Part shown: positions 46,302 through 54,527 of the stretch, one piece after another | Layout: each line of letters opens with the position of its first letter | Numbering within the stretch: position 1 is the stretch's first letter | Assembly: GCA_023436065.1 (NCBI GenBank) | Contig: JAEZKU010000002.1 | Location: forward strand, 1 to 64,000 | Reading direction: 5' to 3' | Length of the DNA stretch: 64,000 nt | Origin: Bacillota bacterium | GTDB taxonomy: Bacteria > Bacillota > Clostridia > Lachnospirales > Lachnospiraceae | The notes under the pieces: model-generated | What the model was told of the DNA's origin: nothing | What the model saw: the letters and a program-made list of their open reading frames with translations, nothing else | The model's database searches: none | Translations under genes and position numbers: made by a program

Positions 46302-46317
46302 ACGCAAACGTTTGCGT
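46302..46317 (+). promoter_or_regulatory. LacI/CcpA-type operator palindrome before the PFK operon
   Basis: ACGCAAACGTTTGCGT is a perfect 16-bp palindrome with the central CG step typical of LacI-family sites. A partial half-copy, GCAAACGGTGCG, lies at 46273-46284. It is 62 nt before the PFK start, in a 117-bp gap. The ligand could be the LacI protein encoded at 36944 or global CcpA. Confidence 0.65.
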
Positions 46318-46378
46318 GAATAAGTTACAAATCCTTGATTAACTGTGCTTAAATTGAGATAGAAAGGATGACAGAAGT

Positions 46379-47545
46379 ATGGTAGAGAAGAATATTTTAA
46401 TCGTGCATGGTGGCGGCCCAACAGCTGTGATCAATGCTTCCTTATATGGAGCAATAACAGAGGCAAAGAAACATTCTGAACTGACTCATATTTACGCTGC
46501 AAGGAATGGAACCGGCGGTTTATTAAAAGAAGAACTGATTGGATTAGAGCAGATTCCTGAAGGTGAGCTGGAATTACTACTTCAGACACCGGGAAGTGCA
46601 ATTGGTACCTCAAGAGATGAGATAGAGCAGGAAGATTATGATAAGATGACCGAAATGCTTGCGAAAAAGAATATAAAATTTGTACTGTTCAACGGTGGAA
46701 ACGGAACGATGGACACCTGCGGCAAGCTTTATAAGACCTGCTTAAGTAAAGGGCTGGATATTAAAGTGATGGGTATTCCAAAAACAATAGATAATGATAT
46801 CTCTATCACGGACCATAGCCCCGGTTACGGAAGTGCGGCACGTTTTCTGGCGCAGAGTGTCAAAGAGATCTGCGCGGATGTGAAGGGGTTGCCAATCCAT
46901 GTAGTAGTTGTGGAAGCACAGGGACGAAATGCAGGTTGGATTACCGCAGCCGGTGCATTGGCGGATAACGAAGAAGGGATTGGTCCGGATCTCATCTACC
47001 TGCCGGAACGACCCTTTGAGGAAGACAAGTTTATCGAGGATGTCAGAAAGCTGCTGGAGCAGAAAAAAGGCATCGTAGTGGTGGCCAGTGAAGGACTTAA
47101 AAATGCGAAGGGTGAACCGATTGTAAAACCTGTCTTCCAGACAGAGAGAGCAGTCTATTTCGGAGATGTCAGCTCCCATCTTGCTAATCTGGTAATCCAA
47201 AAACTTGGTTACAAGGCAAGAGGTGAGAAGCCGGGGCTATTAGGTCGTGCATCCATCGCTCTGCAAAGTCAGGTCGACCGTGAAGAAGCAATATTAGCAG
47301 GTGAGCTTGCATGTAAAGCAGTCATACAAGGGGAAAGCGGGAAAATGGTTGCTTTTCGACGTATTTCCACTTCACCCTATCAGATAGAACCATTTCTTGT
47401 TGAGATTGAGGAGGTCATGCTGCATGAACGGATTATGCCGGACGAATTTATCAACCAAGAGGGAAATGGTGTAACAGAAAGCTTTAAAGAGTGGTGCAGA
47501 CCATTAATCGGTGAGGAATTAACGAAGATGGCATCTTTTAACTAG
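46379..47545 (+). CDS. 6-phosphofructokinase family enzyme with atypical nucleotide site
   Basis: The 388-residue protein has the PFK order of motifs: N-terminal VHGGGPTAVINA, phosphoryl-donor loop GGNGTMDT, catalytic loop PKTIDND (Asp138, Asp140), and VVEAQGRNAGWI. At the donor site ATP-dependent enzymes have Gly104 and Gly124 and PPi-dependent ones Asp104 and Lys124 (E. coli numbering). This protein has Gly109 with Lys135, a mixed pair. The Mg-binding Asp103 is Asn108. Whether it uses ATP or PPi, and whether the acceptor is fructose-6-phosphate, is open. First gene of the block with aldolase, TIM-like, LarA-like and ChrA-like genes; 26 nt to the aldolase. Confidence 0.85.
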   Translation: MVEKNILIVHGGGPTAVINASLYGAITEAKKHSELTHIYAARNGTGGLLKEELIGLEQIPEGELELLLQTPGSAIGTSRDEIEQEDYDKMTEMLAKKNIKFVLFNGGNGTMDTCGKLYKTCLSKGLDIKVMGIPKTIDNDISITDHSPGYGSAARFLAQSVKEICADVKGLPIHVVVVEAQGRNAGWITAAGALADNEEGIGPDLIYLPERPFEEDKFIEDVRKLLEQKKGIVVVASEGLKNAKGEPIVKPVFQTERAVYFGDVSSHLANLVIQKLGYKARGEKPGLLGRASIALQSQVDREEAILAGELACKAVIQGESGKMVAFRRISTSPYQIEPFLVEIEEVMLHERIMPDEFINQEGNGVTESFKEWCRPLIGEELTKMASFN

Positions 47546-47571
47546 ATGGATAACGAATGGAGGAATAGATT

Positions 47572-48726
47572 ATGTTAGTACCTATGAGAGTAATTTTAGA
47601 AGCTGCAGACCAGTATAATTACGCGCAGGGCGCATTCAATGTCAATGCAGTGGCTCAGGCAAAAGCTGTGATTGGAGTACATGAGATGTTTCGCAGTCCT
47701 GCAATTTTGCAGGGAGCAGATCTGGCAAATGGGTTTATGGGTGGCAGATGCGACTTCATGAATGCTACCCTTGAGGACAAGAAAAAAGGTGCGAAGAATA
47801 TCGCGGATGCTGTGAAAAAGTACGGTGAGGAGAGCTCTATTCCGATCGCACTTCATCTGGATCATGGCAGGAACCTTGACTCCTGTATCGCTGCAATTGA
47901 AGGTGGCTATACCAGTGTTATGATCGATGGAAGCTCCTTGCCCTTTGATGAAAATGTAGAACTGACCAGAGAGGTCGTAAAATATGCCCATAAGCTTGGC
48001 GTATCTGTTGAAGGTGAGCTTGGCGTACTAGCAGGAGTTGAGGATCATGTATTTAGTGAGAACAGCACCTATACCAATCCCTTGAGTGCTGTGGAATTCT
48101 TCCGGAAGACCGGTGTGGATGCCCTTGCAATCAGTTATGGAACCATGCATGGTGCCAACAAAGGAAGGAACGCAGTAATTCGTAAGGAAATCGCCATTGC
48201 GATTAAGGAGTGCCTGCGTCATGAAAGAATAAAGGGTTACCTGGTAAGCCACGGATCATCTACCGTACCGCAATACATTGTGGATGAGATTAACGCACTC
48301 GGTGGAAATCTGACCAATGCCTTTGGCATTGACGTAAATCAGTTGATTGAGGCATCCCGTTGCGGAATCAATAAGATTAATGTCGATACGGACATTCGCC
48401 TTGCAGTGACACGTAATCTGAAGGAATTATTCGCAAAGGAACCTGCGCTTAGAAACAGTGCCTCCGTTGGTGCGATCTATGAGCTGTTGGAGAAGAATAA
48501 GGCTGCCTTTGATCCAAGAGTATTTATTACACCTATTATGGATACAGTAATGTATGGTGACATACCGGATGATGATGTAGCACGTATTTGCAGCTGTATC
48601 GAAGCCGGTGTCAATGAGGTAGTCGGGACATTGATTGTACAGTTCGGAAGCTTTGGAAAAGCACCGAAGGTAGAAGCAGTTACCCTTGAGCAGATGGCTG
48701 ACAGGTACAAAAGAGGAGAAATATAA
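47572..48726 (+). CDS. Class II ketose-bisphosphate (fructose-bisphosphate) aldolase
   Basis: The 384-residue zinc aldolase has HLDHG with the catalytic Asp and a zinc His, SVEGELGVLAGVEDH, zinc His residues in GTMHG and VSHGSST, and the phosphate-binding INKINVDTDIRLA. The GG-insertion between VSHGSST and INKINVDTD is that of Thermus-type (class IIB) enzymes. About 70 extra residues follow the core (FITPIMDTVMYGDIPDDDVARI onward). It would split a ketose 1,6-bisphosphate into DHAP and an aldehyde phosphate. Its stop is immediately followed by the start codon of the TIM-like gene. Confidence 0.88.
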   Translation: MLVPMRVILEAADQYNYAQGAFNVNAVAQAKAVIGVHEMFRSPAILQGADLANGFMGGRCDFMNATLEDKKKGAKNIADAVKKYGEESSIPIALHLDHGRNLDSCIAAIEGGYTSVMIDGSSLPFDENVELTREVVKYAHKLGVSVEGELGVLAGVEDHVFSENSTYTNPLSAVEFFRKTGVDALAISYGTMHGANKGRNAVIRKEIAIAIKECLRHERIKGYLVSHGSSTVPQYIVDEINALGGNLTNAFGIDVNQLIEASRCGINKINVDTDIRLAVTRNLKELFAKEPALRNSASVGAIYELLEKNKAAFDPRVFITPIMDTVMYGDIPDDDVARICSCIEAGVNEVVGTLIVQFGSFGKAPKVEAVTLEQMADRYKRGEI

Positions 48727-49572
48727 ATGAAACATATCTATCTGAACTTAAAAAGATTTGATGTTTCTGCAGAGCTGGGAGGAGTCAACCGCATTGCAGA
48801 CATTAAGGACTGGGCATCCTATATAATTACTAACACACAGGATGAACTGAATCAATATGACCCCGGTAAAGTGGAGTTTGGTATGTATTTTCCTGAGACT
48901 CATTTGTTGGGAGCAGTAGCAGCTAAAGGAAAGGACAGCCGTGTTAAGATTGGCTGTCAGGGTGTATACCGGGAAGATGTCTCCGTCGGTGGCAATTTTG
49001 GTGCCTTTACGACGAACAGACCGGCAGCAGCTATGGCTTCGGCAGGCTGTGAAACAGTGATTATCGGTCACTGCGAAGAGAGAAATGATAAAGCAGGCAT
49101 CCTTGCAGAAGCAGGGATCGTTAATACGGATGCAATCAACAGAATATTGAATCAGGAAATCAAGTGCGCCATCGCCCGTGGCATGACGGTACTCTACTGT
49201 ATCGGTGAGAAGAGCGAGGAGCAGGAACAGTGGATGGAGGTTCTCGGACAGCAATTAGAGCTTGGGCTAAAGGATGTGGATACCTCCAAGGTTGTAATTG
49301 CTTATGAGCCAATCTGGTCAATCGGACCCGGCAAAACACCTGCCGATCAGGATTACATCACAAAGATTGCAAGATTTGTGAAGGAAAAGACCGACGGTAT
49401 GGATATTGTATACGGTGGTGGATTGAAGCAGGAAAATGCTGCTATGCTGGCGTCCATCCAGGAGATTGACGGTGGACTGATTGCATTAACCAGATTCCAG
49501 GGAGAGATCGGTTATTATCCTGAGGAATATCTTGAGATCATCAGACTTTATATGAACAAAATTTGCCTATAG
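48727..49572 (+). CDS. Triosephosphate-isomerase-like isomerase with altered phosphate loops
   Basis: The 281-residue protein keeps the TIM catalytic residues: Lys9 (LNLKRF), His115 (IIGHCEER) and Glu194 in loop 6 (AYEPIWSIGPGKTP). However, the phosphate-gripping loops differ from housekeeping TIM: loop 7 reads YGGGLKQ instead of YGGSV, and loop 8 reads IALTRFQGEIG instead of LVGGASL. It is about 30 residues longer than usual. Paralogues of this kind act on other ketose/aldose phosphates, for example erythrulose-1-phosphate. Directly abuts the aldolase gene, so it should process one aldolase product. The LarA-like gene starts 10 nt downstream. Confidence 0.8.
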   Translation: MKHIYLNLKRFDVSAELGGVNRIADIKDWASYIITNTQDELNQYDPGKVEFGMYFPETHLLGAVAAKGKDSRVKIGCQGVYREDVSVGGNFGAFTTNRPAAAMASAGCETVIIGHCEERNDKAGILAEAGIVNTDAINRILNQEIKCAIARGMTVLYCIGEKSEEQEQWMEVLGQQLELGLKDVDTSKVVIAYEPIWSIGPGKTPADQDYITKIARFVKEKTDGMDIVYGGGLKQENAAMLASIQEIDGGLIALTRFQGEIGYYPEEYLEIIRLYMNKICL

Positions 49573-49582
49573 GAGGTAGTGT

Positions 49583-51079
49583 ATGAAAGTCGAATTTGAA
49601 TATGGACATGGTACCATGGCGGCAGAATTGCCGGATAGTACAGACATTTTTATCCCCGGTGAGACAGTGAAGGATCCGGACTTTATTCCGGAAGATAAAT
49701 TAGAAGCAGCATATCTGGATAGCCTTGCACATCCCATCGGAATGCCGACCCTGACGGAGCTGGCCCATAAAGGAAGTACTGTCACCATTATCGTCCCGGA
49801 TCGTGTAAAGGGTGGAGAGCAAGCTACCAGCCATAGAAAAATGAGTATCAAATATATATTAAAAGAGCTCTATGCTACCGGAGTGGAAAAGAAGGATGTT
49901 CTCTTCATTATTTCCAACGGACTGCATCCCAGAAGTAAGGAATCGGATGCAAGGGCAATCTTTGGACCTGAGCTCTTTGAGGAGTTTTGGCCTACCGGAC
50001 AGATTATCAGCCATGACAGTGAAGATCACGAACACATGATTGATCTGGGAACGACCCATCGTGGAGATCCGGTTTACATGAATAAATATGTCTATGACTG
50101 TGATATCCCGATCTTAATCGGACATGTTCAGGGAAACCCTTACGGTGGATATTCAGGAGGCTATAAGCATAGTGCGACCGGTATTACCAACTGGCAGAGC
50201 ATTGCAAGCCATCATGTACCTTCTGTTATGCACAGAAAAGATTTTACCCCTGTCAACAGCGGAAGTCTGATGCGTAGTAAATTTGATGAAATCAGTATGC
50301 ATATGGAAGAAAAGATGGGACATCCCTTCTTCTGTTGTGATGCAGTACTGGATACCCAGTCCAGACAAATTGCGATCTACTGCGGATATGGAAGGGAGAT
50401 GCAGCCAATCAGCTGGAAGATGGCGGATAAGAGGACCTATGTACATTGGGCAGAAAAGAAATACGATGTCCTGGTATTTGGTATGCCGCAGAAATTCCAT
50501 TATGGAGACGGTATGGGAACAAATCCGATCATGATGATGCAGGCTTTAAGTGCCCAGGTATTGAGATTTAAGCGGATCATGAGTGAGAACTGTGTGATTA
50601 TCTGTTCTTCCACCTGCAACGGATATTTCCATGATGAGTTATGGCCATATTTAAGAGAGCTCTATGAGTTATTCCAGCATGATCACATGAATACCCTTCC
50701 GGATATGAATAGGTTGGGTGAATACTTTGCAACAAAGGAAGAATATATCCGAAAATATCGTTTTACAAATGCATTCCATCCTTTCCACGGCTTCTCCATG
50801 ATGTCCTGCGGGCATATCGCTGAGATGAACACAAGCGCGATCTATATCGTCGGAGCTGAGGAACCTGGATATGCAAGAGGAATGGGTCTAAAGACAAGGG
50901 CAACCTTTGAAGAGGCCATAGAGGATGCGAAGAAGAAGTTTGTCGGTCAGTCTCCTAATATTCTGGCACTTCCGATGACCTATAAAAAGGCCTCCGTTCA
51001 TCTGTGTATGAAGAACAAGGAAGAGAACAGCATGGATGCTTATGGACACATAAACCATGGCTGTGGATGCTGCGGCTGA
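49583..51079 (+). CDS. LarA-like nickel-dependent 2-hydroxyacid racemase/epimerase
   Basis: The 498-residue protein belongs to the LarA/DUF2088 family. Residues equivalent to the Lactiplantibacillus LarA active site are visible with near-identical spacing: His115 (NGLHP), His181 (IGHVQG), Lys195 (SGGYKHSATG, which would bind the pyridinium nickel-pincer cofactor) and His211. The usual DxTRP loop is DRVKGG. Family members invert the 2-hydroxy centre of lactate, malate, gluconate-type and other acids. The tail ends in a Cys cluster (HGCGCCG), a possible metal site. The cofactor-making larB, larC and larE genes are not in the window. GGAGG precedes the start. Confidence 0.82.
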   Translation: MKVEFEYGHGTMAAELPDSTDIFIPGETVKDPDFIPEDKLEAAYLDSLAHPIGMPTLTELAHKGSTVTIIVPDRVKGGEQATSHRKMSIKYILKELYATGVEKKDVLFIISNGLHPRSKESDARAIFGPELFEEFWPTGQIISHDSEDHEHMIDLGTTHRGDPVYMNKYVYDCDIPILIGHVQGNPYGGYSGGYKHSATGITNWQSIASHHVPSVMHRKDFTPVNSGSLMRSKFDEISMHMEEKMGHPFFCCDAVLDTQSRQIAIYCGYGREMQPISWKMADKRTYVHWAEKKYDVLVFGMPQKFHYGDGMGTNPIMMMQALSAQVLRFKRIMSENCVIICSSTCNGYFHDELWPYLRELYELFQHDHMNTLPDMNRLGEYFATKEEYIRKYRFTNAFHPFHGFSMMSCGHIAEMNTSAIYIVGAEEPGYARGMGLKTRATFEEAIEDAKKKFVGQSPNILALPMTYKKASVHLCMKNKEENSMDAYGHINHGCGCCG

Positions 51080-51110
51080 GTTTACCGAACATTAGAAAGG
51101 TTGTTTATAC

Positions 51111-52568
51111 ATGAATAAATTTCTTTCGTTACTGCTTTCATTTCTCAAGATTGGATTTATCGGTTTTGGCGGAGGAAGTGCTCTAATTCCAATTATTGAA
51201 GAAGAGATCGTTACGAAGAAAAAGCTACTGAAGGAAGAAGATTATAATGATTATGTCATCGTATCTAATATTACACCGGGTACATTGCCGGTCAAATTAG
51301 CAGCGGCAGCCGGAAGGAAGATTTCCGGACTGCCGGGAATGATAGGTGCGGCAACTATGGTATCTCTTCCGGGAGTTGGGATTACGGTTTTTCTTGTATC
51401 CATACTGTCTCAGTTGGATGAAAATGTAGTGACGCAAATTAAGTTTGCTTCCGTCGGGATCTCGGTATTTATTATCATGCTTTTGATTAACTATATTGAT
51501 AAGGTATTAAAAGGCTGCAAGAGGACCAATACCTTAGGGGCCGCCTGGATTATCATGCTGGTGTCATTCTTTCTGACAGCGGGGAAGGAAATCAATCATA
51601 TCTTAGGTCTGATGCATACACCGATCTTTGACATAAGTACGGTTAATCTGTTGTTACTCGCATTCTTTATTATATTTTTCACAGAGGGTAAAATCACTCC
51701 CTTAAAGGGAGTGATTGCCGGAAGCATCAGCATTTTATTTATTCTGTGTACAGGTAAGTCACAGATTATTACAAATGAAATGCTATTTACCGCAATAAAG
51801 GTATGTATGCTTGCACTTTCCTGCTACGGCATCATTAGGAGTATGAGAAATAGTAAGGGAAGTGCAGGGAGTAAAACTGATCAAAAGAATAAACTGTCTC
51901 TGAGAGGATTTCTTTCGGAAGAGGTGACATGGATTGTATTCTTAATTCTGATGTCAGTACCGGTCGCATTTGTTGTAAGTGATGTAGGTGGTTATATAAA
52001 GAACGGATTAATTTCAACCGTGATTTCCTTTGGTGGTGGAGAAGCCTATATTACAATTGCAGATACCATCTTCGTGGCCAATGGGTCCATCCCTTCAGAG
52101 GTGTTTTATGGTCAGGTGCTGCCGATTGCCAATGCTTTACCCGGACCGATCTTAAGTAAAGTACTTGCAGCAATTGGGTATTATATCTCTTATCATGCAA
52201 CACAAAGCATGGGCGCGGGCTTCTTACTCTCGATCGTGGGCTATGCAGCCAGTCTTGTTGCTTCCTGCTTTGTATTTTTCCTGATTTTCTTCATCTATAG
52301 CAGATTTGAAAGCCTGGAGCTATTCCAGACCTTAAAGACATGGATATTACCGATTATATCCGGGTTATTGCTGACCACAATCTTATCCATGCTTTATGAG
52401 AATTTCAATATCATACTGGAACACCAGGGAACTACTGTTATGGCTGTGATCATCAGCGGAGTTATCTTTGCATTACTAATGCTGTTACATAAAAGATATC
52501 ATCTGCATGACATTATATTGATCTTGATCTCCGGTGCAGGGTCCCTGGTAGTATGTAACCTTTTATAA
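51111..52568 (+). CDS. ChrA/CHR-superfamily two-domain transporter
   Basis: The 485-residue membrane protein contains two CHR domains, each with the hallmark Gly/Pro segments: FGGGSALIP and ITPGTLPVKLAAAAG in the first half; FGGGEAYITIADTIF and ANALPGPILSKVLAAIG in the second. About ten to twelve helices are predicted. Classic members export chromate, but clostridial relatives with this sequence are of unknown substrate, presumably small oxyanions or organic anions. As last gene of the sugar-phosphate operon it may move an acidic product or substrate. A perfect 10-bp inverted repeat at 51692-51716 lies within the coding sequence. Confidence 0.85.
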   Translation: MNKFLSLLLSFLKIGFIGFGGGSALIPIIEEEIVTKKKLLKEEDYNDYVIVSNITPGTLPVKLAAAAGRKISGLPGMIGAATMVSLPGVGITVFLVSILSQLDENVVTQIKFASVGISVFIIMLLINYIDKVLKGCKRTNTLGAAWIIMLVSFFLTAGKEINHILGLMHTPIFDISTVNLLLLAFFIIFFTEGKITPLKGVIAGSISILFILCTGKSQIITNEMLFTAIKVCMLALSCYGIIRSMRNSKGSAGSKTDQKNKLSLRGFLSEEVTWIVFLILMSVPVAFVVSDVGGYIKNGLISTVISFGGGEAYITIADTIFVANGSIPSEVFYGQVLPIANALPGPILSKVLAAIGYYISYHATQSMGAGFLLSIVGYAASLVASCFVFFLIFFIYSRFESLELFQTLKTWILPIISGLLLTTILSMLYENFNIILEHQGTTVMAVIISGVIFALLMLLHKRYHLHDIILILISGAGSLVVCNLL

Positions 52569-52607
52569 TCAATCATGAGAGAATAGTGATAACGTAAAAA
52601 CAGTGAA

Positions 52608-52668
52608 AAGAGCTACAATACCTGAATATTGGTATCGTAGCTCTTATTAGTTAAGCGGATAACAGTAA
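52608..52668 (+). repeat. Hairpin-plus-tag intergenic repeat, copy B (operon terminator)
   Basis: AAGAGCTACAATACC (52608-52622) pairs with GGTATCGTAGCTCTT (52631-52645), one A:C mismatch, then ATTAG and the tag TTAAGCGGATAACAGTAA (52651-52668). Ends the ChrA-like operon facing the convergent ABC exporter genes. Confidence 0.75.
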
Positions 52669-52700
52669 TCGGATCTGTTCGATCACCCGGGAATACTTAT

Positions 52701-54527
52701 TTACGCTATGTCAACATATTTACCGGCCTGTGCTTTCCACATCGTTGCATACTTAGCCTGAAGCCGAAGCAATTCCTCATGCGTTCCTTCCTCGATGATC
52801 CTGCCCTGCTCCAACATGATGATACGATCCGCATTGCGGGTAGTGGAGAGACGATGAGAGATAAAGATCACGGTACGATTGTCTACAGTCTGAAGCATTG
52901 CTTCATTCAGCTGATATTCCGCAATCGGATCCAGGGCACTGGAGGGTTCATCAAGGATTACCAGCTGTGCATCCTTGTAGAAGGCTCTGGCAATGGCGAG
53001 CTTTTGGCTTTCTCCTCCGGATAAATCAACCCCATCTTCTTCAAATTCTGTAGTTAGCTCCGTTAACAGATCTTGTGGTAAGGTATCAAGCTTTTCTTTG
53101 AAGCCGCTGAATTCCAGTGCATTTCGTATATCCTTCTCCCTGCGGTTTATCGTATCTGTGTCCGTATGATCCAATACCACGTTATAGCCGACGTTCGTGG
53201 CAAAGATCTTGAAATCCTGAAATATCGTACCGATCATTTCTCTGTACTCATTAATATCATAATCCTTGATATTGATTCCGTTGTACAGGATCTCACCTTC
53301 GGAGGGATCATATAATCTCATAATAAGTTTAATCAGGGTGGTTTTGCCTGCTCCGTTATAACCGACCAGAGCGATCTTCTGGTTGGGCTTTATGGTCAGG
53401 CAGATGTCATGAAGGATGTAACCATCCTTCTCTGTGTAGCCAAAGGAAACATGCTTAAACTCCAAAGTCTTCGGCTTCTTGGGCATGGGAAGGTTTTTGG
53501 TACTGATAATCTTCTTCTCATAGTTTATGAAATTACGTATCTTCTCAATATACAGACTGTTCTCTGAAATCTGTGGGAAGATGGAAGCCATCGTTCGCAA
53601 GCTGTGTTTCAGATGAGCTGAGGAATTCCACAGCACTACCACACTGCTGTAGGAAATCACGTGCTGTACAGCTGCTCTGAATACCAGGTAGATGATATAA
53701 ATCACGTCACTGATGAAATCATTCGTAAGATAATTTGTGATAAAATGGAGCAAGGTTCTCTTAGCCGCATACTTTTTCTCAATCCCATAGATCTCCTGAT
53801 TGGCCAAGTCAAATTCTTTTATCAAGCGGGGGCGTATGCTGGGATTAAGCCTGACCTCCTTCGCATACTCATTCAGATAGAACACTCTATGGATATATGA
53901 TCTTTTTCTTTCCTTCGGGTTCTTCTCTATGCGATTATCGTAGTTCAACTTATTCAACAGCTGTGAGAAGAAAAATGTCATACCGAAGGAAGCCAGTACA
54001 AAGAGTACAGAGAGGGAATCTGTGGTGAGGAAGAAAACTCCGCTTGTAATCATCGTAGTGATGGCACTGAAGAAGGTTTCCACAATCTGATGGGTTCTTG
54101 TAATCGATTTGTCCGCCTCGGAAAGAGATAACACAAATTCATTGTAATAATCCGGGTTATCATAGCATTCCAGATCAAGCTCCTTAGCCCTTTCATACAT
54201 AATTTCCTTAAGTCTCATCTGGATCTTCGGAAGACTTTTCTGCTTTACATTGTTCGTGAATATCACGCCCAGAAGAAATGATATTGCCCAGGCAATCATT
54301 ACGATGGAAAGGAACTGTACGACTGCTGTAAAAGGCTTATGGAACTCTACTGCCTCCAGCACGTATTTAATTCCATAAATATGCTCCACAAATATCAGAC
54401 ATTGAGCCTGTATCGCCATAAATATCATAAAGAGCATAAAAAAGGGAGCAGTTTCAAATGAAATCCGTATGATAAACCAGTTATTGGAGAGAATGCGTTT
54501 TATCTTCTGTTTATTACCTTTTTCCAT
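52701..54527 (-). CDS. ABC exporter half-transporter, second subunit
   Basis: The 608-residue protein joins a six-helix exporter membrane domain (about 1-340) to an ATPase domain with P-loop GYNGAGKTT (389-397), signature LSGGESQK, Walker B LVILDEPSSALD and H-loop FISHRLS. All catalytic residues are present. The preceding subunit gene overlaps by 1 nt (TAATG), and the pair is about 35-40% alike by eye, so they form a heterodimeric exporter. Neither carries a peptidase domain. No precursor peptide gene is visible beside it, so the substrate (lipid, peptide or drug) is unknown. Confidence 0.9.
   Translation of the reverse strand: MEKGNKQKIKRILSNNWFIIRISFETAPFFMLFMIFMAIQAQCLIFVEHIYGIKYVLEAVEFHKPFTAVVQFLSIVMIAWAISFLLGVIFTNNVKQKSLPKIQMRLKEIMYERAKELDLECYDNPDYYNEFVLSLSEADKSITRTHQIVETFFSAITTMITSGVFFLTTDSLSVLFVLASFGMTFFFSQLLNKLNYDNRIEKNPKERKRSYIHRVFYLNEYAKEVRLNPSIRPRLIKEFDLANQEIYGIEKKYAAKRTLLHFITNYLTNDFISDVIYIIYLVFRAAVQHVISYSSVVVLWNSSAHLKHSLRTMASIFPQISENSLYIEKIRNFINYEKKIISTKNLPMPKKPKTLEFKHVSFGYTEKDGYILHDICLTIKPNQKIALVGYNGAGKTTLIKLIMRLYDPSEGEILYNGINIKDYDINEYREMIGTIFQDFKIFATNVGYNVVLDHTDTDTINRREKDIRNALEFSGFKEKLDTLPQDLLTELTTEFEEDGVDLSGGESQKLAIARAFYKDAQLVILDEPSSALDPIAEYQLNEAMLQTVDNRTVIFISHRLSTTRNADRIIMLEQGRIIEEGTHEELLRLQAKYATMWKAQAGKYVDIA

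Noticed and set aside
46379..49572. PFK-aldolase-TIM block as the ordinary glycolytic operon
   Set aside because: PFK and TIM-like proteins deviate at nucleotide/phosphate-binding positions and are linked to LarA-like and ChrA-like genes; a dedicated pathway fits better, though the genome was not searched for other copies.
51692..51716. Perfect 10-bp inverted repeat with 5-nt loop (AATCACTCCC/GGGAGTGATT)
   Set aside because: It lies inside the ChrA-like coding sequence in frame, with no T-tract; treated as incidental, not a terminator.
36944..52568. A sulfoglycolysis cluster (SsuABC-like importer, mutarotase, kinase, aldolase)
   Set aside because: NagA and a NagB-like enzyme point to an N-acetylated amino sugar, and no sulfoquinovosidase or sulfolactaldehyde enzyme is present; kept only as a remote alternative.
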